Shown here in pieces: positions 26,275-36,908 of a stretch of DNA of 64,000 nt (position 1 is the first letter of the stretch; each line of letters begins with the position of its first letter). The stretch comes from Rutpela maculata (lineage: Eukaryota > Arthropoda > Insecta > Coleoptera > Cerambycidae), in NCBI GenBank assembly GCA_936432065.2, contig OW386291.2:109557823-109621822 (forward strand), given 5' to 3'. The notes beneath the pieces are model-generated. The model searched no databases, was not told where the DNA came from, and saw only the letters and a program-made list of their open reading frames with translations. Position numbers and translations under genes: made by a program.

Positions 26275-27149
26275 CTAATAACATTTGAAGGACACAGCAA
26301 ACATTTGTATGTTACGAGCGCCAGTCGCAGTTTTTGCAAAGTTCTGTAATTTGTTCACTCTCAGGGTCTTAGATCACGATTTAGGACCTTACTTAATCCT
26401 GGAATAGATAAGTAAAAACAATATCTGCTTTCCTTAAATTGCTACCCTGCTATCTTCCTCTGTATTTGTCACCATGAATGGACTTTTTGATTTCAGTTTT
26501 AATATTATTGATCATTACTAGAGGTTACCCCATTAATTTCTGTTGTTATCGGGATCCTGAACAAACCTGAAAACATTTATGGATATCCTTAAAAATCAGT
26601 TACCGACCCAACGCTATCTATATCTCAATTTGTAAAATAACAGTTTTTACTCAAAACTGATATCATTTATATATTCTAGTGAAGACCTTTTACAGAATTC
26701 AAATATTTCTTTTATTTGTTTAGAAAATAGCACAGGGAGTTTTAAGTGGGACACCCTGTATATTGAATATAAATCCAATTTGTATAAGGCACAAGCAATT
26801 CAATGCCTTACTAAATTTGCAGGGATGAGCATAGAGACGTCTTGACTATGCATGTACTTTCATGCATCGGGTCCTAGAGTTCATCGTACCTAGATGAGTG
26901 ACCGTCTGAGGAAATAGAAAGAGCTTTTCTCACCTTTTAGCGACTATATCAGCGAATACCTAGAAATTATGCAATTTAAGACGAGGGCTGCATAGTGAAT
27001 ATACAATCCTTCGGAGGAGATGTAAAGCAGTTAGTCATTTGTCTTTTAAACGTTAGACAAGTAAAAGATAGCTGCCTTTCTAAAGAGATGAGATTCATCA
27101 AAATTTCCAGATTAAGGTAGCCCGTCTCCTGACGCACAGTGGCCCCACA
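26275..27149. other. No recognisable gene; one transposon-end-like site
   Basis: AT-rich sequence. GGGACACCCTGTATA at 26748-26762 resembles an end often seen on insect mariner-type MITEs, but I found no partner end. Nothing else. Confidence 0.45.
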
Positions 27150-27640
27150 GTGAATTTTCTTTTCAAATCAGTCTGCAGGTCTTAATACTTAAGCAATCGG
27201 AAAGTTTTTTTTTTGGAAATCTTTGTTTATTAATTGCCTATCGACCTGTCAAGCCGGATTTTCGATTTTTGTCTCTCATTTTTCATAATTTTCCAAAGAA
27301 GTTTGAAAGGACCCCACATGTTTCTTGTGTAAAATAATGCTCGGTAGATTTGGTTGAAACTGAAATATGTTATTTATGAAATCACCCTGAATAAATGTCT
27401 CTATGGGAGCAAGGCTGAAAAATTAATAGTTTTTAAGTTATGGAGCTTTGAAGTTGTCCATCCGTGGTATATCAAATTCGGAACGAATTATGATGTGATA
27501 TGGACCACAATACGAACCGGAAGTACGAACCGGAATTTGCATGATTGTCCATTTCTTAGAGTGAATACTTTTTCAGTCTCAGTATAGACCTACGTGTTAA
27601 GTACGTATAAAGGGTAAATAAATGGATTTCAGGCCCCCTC

Positions 27641-28373
27641 GCTAGACCGGAAGTTATTATCCAGGTCTATATACAGACTGCATAAGTTTTCACCCTTCAA
27701 AATGGACTTAATCATGCAACTTCCAGTTCGAACTTCTGCGCTGTGTTATTGTGGTCCATATCTAGCGAGGAAGCCTGAAACCCGTTCATTTACCATAAAT
27801 ACGTAATTACTACGCAGGTCTATATATACGCTGAAATACTTTTCACCTTTCAAAATGGACTTAATTATGCTACTTCCGGTTCAGATTTCAGTCCTGTGTT
27901 ATCGTGGTCCATATCTTGTGAGGGGGTCTGAAGTCCATTTATTTACTCTTCATACCAACTTAATGCGCAGGTCTATACTGAGACTAAAAAAGTTATCACC
28001 CTTAAAAATGGACTTAATTATGCAACTTCCGGTTCGCACTTCTGCGGTGTTATTGTGGTCCATATCTAGCGTGGAGGCCTGAAACTCGTCCATTTACCCC
28101 GAATATGTAATTATTACTCAGGTTTATATATACGCTGAAAAAGTTTTAACTCTTAAAAATGGACTTAATTAAGCAACTTCCGGTTCGGACTTCAGCCATG
28201 TGTTATTGTGGTCCATACCTAGCGAGGAGGAATGAAATTCATTTATTTACCCTTTATACATACTTAACACGCAGGTCTATACTGAGACTGAAAAAGTTTT
28301 CACTCTAAAAAATGGACTTAATCATGCAACTTCCGATTCGTACTTCCGGTTCGTATTGTGGTCCATATCTAGG
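27641..28373 (+). repeat. Tandem array of about five 152-bp units
   Basis: The landmark AATGGACTTAAT occurs at 27701, 27853, 28008, 28158 and 28311, so spacing is 150-155 bp. Each unit also has CAGGTCTATA, ACTTCCGGTTCG and GTGGTCCATATCT. Units fall into two alternating subtypes, recognised by GAGACTGAAAAAG against TACGCTGAAA. Period and content are not CRISPR-like. Confidence 0.88.
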
Positions 28374-28384
28374 GAGGAGGCTAA

Positions 28385-29975
28385 ACCACCAGAGATGGCA
28401 TCATCGTATAGGCCAATTTGCCTACTGGACACCTTAGGTAAATTGTACGAAATATTGATCAGAAAGCGACTGGAGGAGCAACTGGAGCAAGGGGAAGGCT
28501 TAGCCCCTAACCAATTTGGTTTTCGCAGAGGGAGATCGACGGTACAGGCATTACAAGTGGTCAGCGAACTTGCGAGGGGCACAGATAACAGGTGGTGTGT
28601 TCTTATTACGCTCGACGTACATAATGCCTTCAACTCCGCACAATGGAGCCTGATCATGGAAGAAATACGAAGACGGGAAATACCAGACTACCTGGCGAAA
28701 CTAATAGCTAGCTACCTGAGCGACAGAAAAATTGTAGTAGAAAAAGATAGCATGCCTATATATGCGGGTGCTCCACAGGGATCGGTTCTGGGGCCGATAT
28801 TGTGGAACATTTATTATGACTGAGTACTTAGGATGAACATACCAGCAGGCGTCAACCTAGTAGGTTTTGCTGACGACTTAGCCCTTGTGGTGACTGCTGA
28901 CAATGGGGATGACCTCAAACATAAGGCGAACATAGCTCTAGAGGATATAAACGAATGGATGGAGGGGCGAAAGCTGAAACTCGCGCCGCATAAATCGGAG
29001 GCCCCGATCCTTAGGGGACCAAGGAGAAGAAACGACATATATTTTGAACTAAATGGTACACCCATAATACCCTCAAAATCGGTTAAATACCTAGGTATCA
29101 CCTTCGATAAACAAGGGCTATATGGCGCACATGTAGCTAATGTAGTAAAAAAGGCGGAGGATAGAGCAGGCGCGCTCATGCGAGTAATGCCTAATGTTGG
29201 AGGCCCAAGGAGTGAGAAAAGGGAGGTGTTATGTGGAGTCGTCCACTCCATAATCCTATACGGAGTCCCCATCTGGTACAAAGCGATGCTAGTAAAAAAG
29301 TATCAAAATATGCTGGAACGGGTACAACGTGGTATGCTTCTGAGAGTGGCGAGTGCGTATCGCACAATATCCATTAGAGCGATACAGGTGGTAACAGGCG
29401 TGTTTCCTATCGAGATCTTGATAGAAGAAAGGCGTTATCTACATGAGTTAGGTGGTGGGGGGCACGTGCAGGCAACTCGAAATCTAGCAAGGGAGAGATC
29501 TATCACAGCATGGCAGCAAGTATGGAATGACACGATATTGGTCGCGCAGTGGACAAAAAGGCTGATACCAGAACTAGCCATCTGGATAAAGTCGCCATTC
29601 CGAGAAACGGATTATTACCTCACCCAATTCCTTACGGGGCACGGGTCCTTTCGGGCATACACCAACAGGATCGGAAAAGAGGAAGACGACCTTTGCATAT
29701 ACTGTGGGGACACAGATACGGTGGAACACACAATATTTGAGTGCGATAGATGGACTAGGTATAGAGATACGGCTCTGATTGAAATAGGAAAAAATATTTC
29801 CCTAAACAACATAATCGAGCGTATGCTGAATGGCAAAAGGGAGTGGGAGGTGATCTCAACTATGATCAGAAAGATCATGAAAGATAAAGAAAACGAGGAA
29901 AGGGAAGGCCAAGCAAGAAGAAATCGAGACTCCAAACGTAGACAACGGCATATGGGGGACGTTGGCGACTGGTAG
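28385..29975 (+). pseudogene. Reverse-transcriptase ORF of R1-like element, one internal stop
   Basis: One frame broken only by TGA at 28821-28823. Before the stop are YRPICLLDTLGKLYE, NQFGFRRGRST, ITLDVHNAFNS (first Asp) and GAPQGSVLGPILWN. After it come VGFADDLALVV (catalytic FADD), KSVKYLGITFDK and QRGMLLRVASAYRT. The C-terminal zinc-knuckle-like segment is CIYCGDTDTVEHTIFECD, followed by a highly charged tail ending at 29975. There is no RNase H domain, which fits many R1-clade elements. TGA probably replaced GGA (Gly). The N-terminal half of the original ORF2 and its endonuclease are absent. Confidence 0.88.
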
Positions 29976-30156
29976 GATTGTTCATATCGACAACCCAGTA
30001 TCTCTGAAGTTATGCCATGATTAGGCGGTACCAGGATACAACGAGTGGAGACAAGGGGGGGGTTTTAGTGGGTTAGAGTTCCACACTACCTGTTGTATAA
30101 GATGCATGAGCTGAGGCACAGGTGTTCATGATGAATTTCCCCTCCAAAAAAAAAGA
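28385..30156 (+). mobile_element. 5'-truncated non-LTR retrotransposon (R1/TRAS-like)
   Basis: Flanked by an 11-bp direct repeat GAGGAGGCTAA (28374-28384 and 30157-30167). The 3' end is A-rich (CCAAAAAAAAAGA). It begins inside the reverse-transcriptase domain, so it is 5' truncated. The ORF is followed by a 3' UTR of about 180 bp with a GGGGGGG run. This is a clean target-primed insertion into the foldback element. Confidence 0.88.
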
Positions 30157-30555
30157 GAGGAGGCTAATTAATTTGTTGGATTTCTAATTTTGAAAATTCG
30201 TGTCAAACTCGAGCTGTTCTTCAGCCACATTATAATTCGTTCCGAATTTGATATACCACGGATAGACAACTTAAAAGCTCCATAACTTAAAAACTATTAA
30301 TTTTTCGGCCTTGGTCCCATGGACTTTTATTCAGGATGATTTCATAAATAACATATTTCAATTTCAACCAAATCTACCGGACATTATTTTACGTGCGGGG
30401 TCCTTTCATTAAACATTTTGAAATAACAGGGACAAAAACCGAAAATTTGGGTTAACAGATCGATAGGCAATTAAAATACAAAGATTTCAAAAAAAAACTT
30501 TCCGATTGCTTAAGAATTAAGAACTGCGGACTTGTTTGAAGAAAAAGTTACTTTG

Positions 30556-30763
30556 TAGAAGTATGAGATCGTTGGTCAATTTCTCCTATAGAAAGTCTGT
30601 GGGGGTAGATGTTAAATTAAAAACCACGCTATATGGGATAGTTAGTTCAAGTTGTGTCAGACCATTCATTTCTGCAGGAGAGAGAAGGGTGGACATAGAC
30701 ATTGACATTGGAGGGGATAATAAAAAAGTGTGTAAGTTGCGATTCGCTTAATACCTAAATAAT
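30556..30763. other. Short spacer with a family-R fragment
   Basis: A 71-residue plus-strand frame (30536-30751) has no recognisable motif. The last 40 bases (30725-30763) match the outer end of family R in complement. Confidence 0.4.
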
Positions 30764-30904
30764 AGATTTGTTCCAGCAAGAAGATACAAATTTGTCACCG
30801 CCAATGAGCTTTATCTAATGTATAGTCAGCTGATCAATCACGAACTGTTTTCAACCAATCGTATTGCGTCTAACTAGTCCGAGATTGTTGCTGGAACAAA
30901 CCTA
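30764..30904. repeat. 141-bp MITE with GTTCCAGCAA inverted ends
   Basis: Starts GATTTGTTCCAGCAA and ends with its near complement TTGCTGGAACAAACC. It interrupts the family-R fragment on its left. Non-coding. Confidence 0.7.
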
Positions 30905-32859
30905 TTATTCTCTAAAATGTAAGTTAATGTTATTACAGTCAATAAACTGAACTGTTGAGGGCATATTTTGTGTTATAGTATGATTAGCATTATATTCAGC
31001 GGTAGTAATACTATTAGCATTAATCACTCTAGCAGCTGTAGAAGTAGAAGTCGTAGCAGTGTTCACTTGCTTTGAAATAGTTTCGTGTGTTATCATTTTA
31101 TTTTTAACAGATTGGTAGATGTATCCTTCAGCTACGAGTGAGGACTTCCACTCTCCACGACGCTTCAACTCCGTAATATCGCCACCTCCATCCACGTATA
31201 GTGTAGCCGAAGATCTCCGAAAGCAATGACCGGTGTAAAGTTCAGAATTTGGCAAGTTGCTATTTGTTTTCCAAGTACAATAAACTTATTTTTTCCAATT
31301 CGTTGAATGGTGCATTTACCTCTTTGGTAATTTAAAAAAAAAATGACAAAACTTCTTACCACTTTGGTTTTCGTTTTAGGTACAGTTATTATAGAGCGAG
31401 AGCTAGGTGGCTTTTTCGGCAGCTCATTGTTTTATGAACTTTGAGATATTTTATGGTTTAATGGATGATAACGATTCATATAATCGACTTCTGGCGGGGC
31501 ACCTCCTGTCAGGAGTGTCACGAACACTGTTTAAAAATCAGTGAAATCATGTCATCGTTACAAGGCTAATTTTTTTTGTGTGTACACATTTTATGTTTAG
31601 AATGAATAAAATATGTTCGCCAGAAAGTGTGGGCCGTCAGGAGGCGCAGCCAAAAAGGTAATAATGATACAATACATCTGAGGCACGGTACGGAGTCAAG
31701 TTAGCCGAAAGTGTTAAATTCCTGTATATTTAAAAGCCTATGGTACTTTTGTTGACACTTAGAACATTACGGGGAGGCTATTCTATTGTTGAAGGAACTT
31801 ATATTTACGTTTTAAAAAGGAGCCAGAACTTGTAACGATGAGTTTAGAGTTCTGAGATTAAATATGCGAAAAAAAAATCCAATTTTCTTCAAAAATCCTA
31901 AACATTTTCTTTCTGGCTAGCCTTACTGATGGGAGTTTCTTTCTGGGATTTTTTTTCTGTGTTCAAAACATTTAAGTAAACATGCTCAACCTTAAAAAAG
32001 TTTGTAACGATGATGTTTTTTTACTTCTTTGACCTTTATGGTTGCGCCCCTGATGGCCCACACTTTCTGGCGATCTTATTTTATTCATAAAATGTGTACA
32101 CACAAAAAAAACTGGCTTTGTAACGATGATATAATTTCACTGATTTTTATATCTTGAACCATGGCCAACTCGACGGGCTGACATATGCCAGAAGTCTATT
32201 TTGTCGTTATTTAAGTTCGATAGAATTAATCAGCGCATAGAAAATGCTTGTAACGATGAATGTCCGAAAAAGCCACTTAGCTCCCGCACCATTAATAATG
32301 TTGTACTTAGATCTTTCACGTCTTCAATTTTCATTTCGCAGAGCTCATTAGAGCGAATGCACCTATAATTCCCACGGTTAATACGGTCTTAAATAAAATA
32401 AATATGTTAGATTTGCGACATTTAGTATCTGGCATTCTTACCTTATGTAAAAGATAAACTCTATCAGGTACTTCTTTTATAAATTCATTAATTTCTTCTG
32501 GTGTCAAAGTTTTGGCCTTTTTCAATTCGTATCCCTCAGATTTTCTTTTTAGAAAAGAACGTTTTCCATACTTTTCCAATTTCATGCCGTGTTTTATGTT
32601 CAAAACTGCTTTTAGCACGGAATAAAATGACTATAATGAAGAAGATTTGTATCTGTCAGCTAAGTCAGCAAAAGATGCTAATAATACATTTTCAGAAAGC
32701 GAGTTGGTTGTTTTCTGAATGCGCCACCATGAAATTTTGGTACGCTTTATCATAAAAACTTTTTGATTTTTATGGTAGTAAATTAGGTCCTGTTGATTCT
32801 GCTCTTTCAGTTATTTCTGGTGGAATACAGGGGATAGTATCTTCTGGATCACTTTCCAT
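30905..32859 (-). pseudogene. Crypton-type tyrosine recombinase gene, copy 1 (disrupted)
   Basis: Read right to left. The N-terminal part has ERAESTGPNLLP, a TAA, KSKSFYDKAYQNF, a frameshift, NSLSENVLLASFADLADR, a TAG where Trp is expected, SVLKAVLNIKHGMKLEKYGK and TLTPEEINEFIKEVPDR. Next comes GIIGAF, then RSNELCEMKIEDVKDLSTT after a 1-base shift. A family-Y element (31392-32290) sits exactly here. The C-terminal part follows: FFLNYQRGKCTIQRIGKNK, then YTGHCFRRSSATL (HxxR box), LKRRGEWKSSLVAEGYIY (catalytic Tyr region) and a Thr/Ala-rich tail. Arg, His-x-x-Arg and Tyr of the recombinase are all still encoded. A 54-base segment at 32388-32441 is out of place. The family catalyses cut-and-join DNA transposition without DDE chemistry; this copy cannot be functional as it stands. 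Confidence 0.87.
31392..32290 (-). mobile_element. Family Y foldback element, copy 1 (inserted in Crypton)
   Basis: 899 bp flanked by ATTA on both sides (31388-31391 and 32291-32294). Ends share GAGCTAGGTGGCTTTTTCGG-like sequence in inverted orientation. The two halves are largely complementary (31570-31665 against 32040-32115). The decamer ATCGTTACAA or its complement recurs about six times. No ORF. The Crypton reading resumes on both sides without loss of sequence. Confidence 0.85.
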
Positions 32860-33530
32860 TCTTTTAACCACAAAACTAACACAATCAATTCCACAAGACC
32901 CGTTTTTACTTTGATTGTTTACGGCGTCTGTTTATTTTTTTTATAGTTACTGTTCTCTATGTCATTTTTAATGTGCACAGATAGAGTGATTCATTCTTGG
33001 TTCGTATTTTTCTTCCTATCAGAAAAATTAAGAAAAATTGAAACGAAAGTGGATGATCTAATGGAAAATTGGGGAGAGACGTATCCCACTACCCCCGTAA
33101 ATACGTAAATACGCAATTGGGAAAGAGGAATAAAATGTTTAAGATGGTTTTTAAAACACCAGGTCATCCGCCATTTTTTAGTATACAACTATAAATATAA
33201 AAATCTACTTTAAAAATATCGATTGTCACTAAACGAGTCTTGCTGTCTTAGAGAATGTCAGAAGTTCTCAAGCTTTTATTACTAAAAGATGGATATTTTG
33301 TTGCGTTTTGAAAAGTATGGTCTTTGATTAAGCACGCAAAAATAAAGCAATGTTATTAAAGTATTGTTATTAACACAACTACGAAATGAGTGATAGATGC
33401 AGATGGATGTTACTAATTGCGAACTTATTTGAATTAATACAAAAAAAAGGTATAGGTGGTATGTTTGACTTCAGCGGCACTACATAAGAGTGAATTATGC
33501 AGTATCCGGCCATGTGCGACTGCAACTTCT
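32860..33530. other. No recognisable gene
   Basis: AT-rich sequence upstream of Crypton copy 1 and outside E2. Nothing is supported. Confidence 0.4.
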
Positions 33531-34379
33531 TAGTCCAGTTGCTGAGGGTGGTTCTGTATGCATTTTGATGTCCAGAAAATCAACCAGTTGCATGATGTGG
33601 GCACCACAGTTCTTATAAATTTCCACCAGGGTGTCACCCTGGCAGAGCGGGCACAAGCTCAGAATCTGCCATTTTCAAAATGGTGGAAATACAATTGTCA
33701 TAATTTTACTAAATGACTTTTAACTCGTAAACCGTGCGTTTTATTATCTTTTACATATAAACACTCTTTGTTCTACATACTATAAGGAATAATTGTGTTC
33801 CTTTTGTAAAAGCCCAGAAACTTAACCGTTACGTAATTATTGAGACTTATTTATCAGCGAATGCCTAAAGTAAAGTTTTCAAAGAGAAAACAATGCCTAT
33901 AACTCCGAAATAACATATTTAACCTATTTTTTCGTAGATGTAAAAAATTTTCCTCGTTTTATGGGAAAGCGTTATAAGATTTGCAGGCTCTAGAAGATAC
34001 CGTTTCCGAGTTAGAAGTGATTTTACACATCATTTACACCATACCATTTGTTTTCAGGAATAGCGATATTAATAAGCATCTTTTGCAAAGACAGCTGAAT
34101 AAGAAAAAGTATTAGCTTGAAGCGGGCTTCCACGGCACGGGGTGTAGTGAGCGATTCAAAACTTTGCGTAATATGCCAAACAGACACTAGTGCAATTCTA
34201 ACTTCAACCAATAATGGCAAGTAAATCCAATCATAAGTCTATTTCGACTAAAAAGTAGCAGACAACAGTTCAGCATGTTACTGGCTTACCACTGGAAAGA
34301 GGATTCAGTATGAAAGGTTTATTTACCTACCTATCTATGATATAGTAAGACCAAGAAAACTTTTTGATAATGACGGGTT

Positions 34380-35672
34380 CATAATAAAAGCACAAAGGAT
34401 CAACCTTGCTGATGAGCTCAAAAAGGTTTTGCAACCAGGTGACAAGTCTCCCTTGAAATGAAGTTTAATGCCAAATGTTTTTGTGATTGATGTCTTGGGA
34501 TATGCAAGAAAACTCCCTTCAAAAAGGATTGCTTCTTTTGATAATTTTGCGAATGCATTTTTTGATTATATTTACCACCTGGCTGGAAAGGATCCACAGC
34601 GCATTGACTTTGCATTTGATTCATACACTGACATGTCACCGAAAAGTTATGAAAGGATTAGTAGAAATTCTGGTGGTCCGATTTATATACTTGACATAAA
34701 TGTTAATACACCACTTCTTATAAAGGAAACTATTTGGCCTTTCTCGGAGAACAAGATTAAATTTCAGGAGTTTCTCAGGGTAATTAATTTTAAAACTGCT
34801 GGAGGGAAGTGGCCTGGTACTTCAGTTTACTATAGTGCAACATCAGGAGCAGAGCTAATTGCATGTATGTCAAAAAAGTAGGACTCAGTTCAGCATCATG
34901 ATGAACTTTCTTTCTCAAACATTGAAGAGCCGGATGTATGAATTATGCCACACGTTTTTCATGTAATTCAAACAGGCATCAAGCAATGTGACATAGTGCC
35001 ATCTGCCTCAGATGTATTAGTATTGACACTTCTTTGACAGATTCTCTTCAGCCGGATTGGAAGAACTATGGATGCGTCGACTTGGCTTTGCTGCCACTAC
35101 GAGGCGTGTTCTCCTACACATCATGGCAGAGCGTTACGACAATGATTTATGTTGTGTTCTTCCGGCACTACATATATTAACTGGATGGGATTAGTAAATT
35201 TGAAACCAAGAATGCTACTCTCAAGTGCAATCCCACTTCTTTCCTAATGACCTTTGGAAAAACATCAGAAGAAGTGGAGCTGGAAGACACCTTAATTCAA
35301 GCTGAATATTATTTATTAAATGTCATAAGGAAGGGTTCTTCATGTAGGACTATTGATGAACTGGCACACTGGATGTATTGCCATAGCAAAAACACACCAC
35401 TTGAAGATTTATCACCAACAAGTCGACTCACACGACAACATATACTACGTGCATTTTTCTGCACGAATTTACAAATTAATTGCCTCCAAGAAAATTTCAA
35501 ACAGCTTGACCCGTTTGTTTTCGGATGTGGGTATGGTGGAGATTCTCTAGAACTACTGTGTGATTATACGTTTTACTTGGACGATCTAGTTGAAGGTTGT
35601 AAATGCCTCATATGTGCAAAAAAAGTTGTGCACGTGTCAGGAGCGGAATTACTTGCTGCGGATTCTGTCTGA
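34380..35672 (+). pseudogene. TGCD-family PIN/XPG-nuclease-like protein gene, broken (E2)
   Basis: The first open stretch (34468-34878) contains VFVIDVLGYARKLPSKR, RIDFAFDSYTDMSPKSYER and WPFSENKIKFQEF. Then EEPDV, a stop and IMPHVFHVIQTGIKQC correspond to the HEEAD motif. ASDVLVLTLL corresponds to DTDVLVLAL. LEELWMR and LCCVLPALHILTGWD follow in a shifted frame; the usual GCD reads GWD. The second open stretch (35247-35672) contains ETKNATLKC upstream, then MTFGKTSEEVELEDTL and LSPTSRLTRQHILRAFF. The tail CKCLICAKK is shifted at an A7 run; in the other frame it continues as a Cys-rich SGITCCGFC segment. At least three frameshifts and two stops make it a pseudogene. It is more complete in the middle than the E1 copy. 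Confidence 0.8.
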
Positions 35673-35682
35673 TTATATGACC

Positions 35683-36375
35683 AAGGGCGGATCCAGGGGG
35701 GGGCACTAGGGGCAATTGCCCCCCCCCCCCCCCCCCCCCCGAGAAGAATAGGATGTAATATTATGTATTATTGAATAATGAAAATGTCGATATAATTATT
35801 GATTGTTCGGCGGTAGACGGCCGCAGTTAGTGGTGGTTTGGCCAGGTTGGCTAGTTGGTAAATGCCGACTGGGCCTCAGGGTCGTGTCTAATGAGGGGTT
35901 ATGTTTAAAAAAAAAATTGGTACGGGAAAATTTTTTTTTAGATTTCTCTGTACGTAGAAAAATTTTTTTCCGGATTTCTGTTTCCCGCTTAACAAAAAAA
36001 TTTTAGGACGAAAAAAAAAGTTTTCGGATGTCTCCTCCTCCGCTCATCAGAAAAATTTTGGGACGAAAAAAATTGTTTTTCGGATTTCTCCCCGTCCGTT
36101 CATCGGAAAGATTTTGGGGACGAAAAATTTTTTTTCGGATTTCTCCCTCCCCCCCCGCTCGTCAGAATAATTTTGGGACGAAAAAATTTTTTTTTCAGAT
36201 TTCTCCCCCCCCCCCGCACATCAAAAAAAATGTTTAGATACATGCGAAGCAAAAATATTCAAATCGCTGACGAACTGAGTTTGAATATTTATTGTAAAAT
36301 GCCGACTAAGCCCTAGACACCCAGACCGCCTCTGGCCGCAGTGCCCCCCCCAGTAACCTTTCTGGATCCGCCCTT
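35683..36375. mobile_element. MITE with AAGGGCGGATCC inverted ends and internal tandem repeats
   Basis: Starts AAGGGCGGATCCAG and ends CTGGATCCGCCCTT. Inside are a C18-like run (35720-35740), then four to five copies of a roughly 60-bp unit (35930-36230). Each unit has GGGACGAAAAA, CGGATTTCTCC and a CTCATCAGAA-like segment. Complementary CTAGGCCTCAGG/CGGCGG-type pieces occur near both ends. Non-coding. It lies 11 bp after the pseudogene stop in E2. Confidence 0.78.
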
Positions 36376-36908
36376 GTGTATGACTCATAAATACAAACGA
36401 AATACAGTACTGTATAAAAAAAGTCAATAAAGTTTGCACTTCCCTTTACAATTCTCGTAAATTTTGAAAATCTCCACACTCCCCTTTGTTGAAACATAAA
36501 TGTGCGTTGCACATATATGCACCCTAAACCATAGGAAAATGTCGATACTACACAGAATGGCTTTTAACGCAGAAACTCAGATTCCTAGCTTCATCAGTGT
36601 ATAATGACACTTTATAAGCATTTTTTATATTCCTACTGTTTATATTAGGGCCATAAAAGTATCATTATCTCCTAAATGGTTAACTTTAGAAGCTTTATTA
36701 TAAGAACTAAAATTGTTCCATATAGTATATAGAACTAAAGGTGTTTATATATAAAGGTTAATAAAACGCACAGATTCTGAGCTGGTGCCCACTCTGCCAT
36801 GGTGACACCCTGGTGTAAATTGATAAGCACTATGCTACCTACATTACCCAAGTGGTTGATTTTCTGGACATCAAAGTGCATACAGAACCACCCTCAGCGA
36901 GTGGACTA

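Larger units (their letters stand above)
27150..30555. mobile_element. Foldback element with 152-bp tandem array, interrupted by a retrotransposon
   Basis: Left arm 27150-27640 reappears inverted as 28210-28373 plus 30215-30555. Shared landmarks are AACTTTCCGATTGCTTAAG, ACCAAATCTACCG, GATATACCACGGAT and the last repeat unit. The right arm has about 80 extra bases near 30168-30215. Between the arms is a tandem array. A 1.77-kb non-LTR element is inserted at the array-right-arm boundary. No transposase gene of the foldback itself was found. Confidence 0.8.
33531..36908. mobile_element. E2: long-inverted-repeat element with a nuclease-like gene
   Basis: Arms run 33531-about 33850 and about 36640-36908 (complement). 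Shared blocks are TAGTCCA, GCTGAGGGTGGTTCTGTATG, TTGATGTCCAGAAAATCAACCA, CACCAGGGTGTCACC, GCTCAGAATCTG, and CGTGCGTTTTATTA against its complement. The left arm has an extra CATTTTCAAAATGGTGG stretch. Between the arms lies the plus-strand TGCD-family pseudogene, and a different MITE is inserted at 35683-36375. The precise ends and target duplication are not resolved. Confidence 0.78.

Noticed and set aside
27641..28373. Regular repeats at 152-bp spacing as a CRISPR-like array
   Set aside because: The whole unit is repeated, not short repeats with unique spacers, and the context is a eukaryotic foldback element.
35803..36512. Frames on both strands around 35.8-36.5 kb
   Set aside because: They lie in a MITE with homopolymer runs and a minisatellite; no protein motif.
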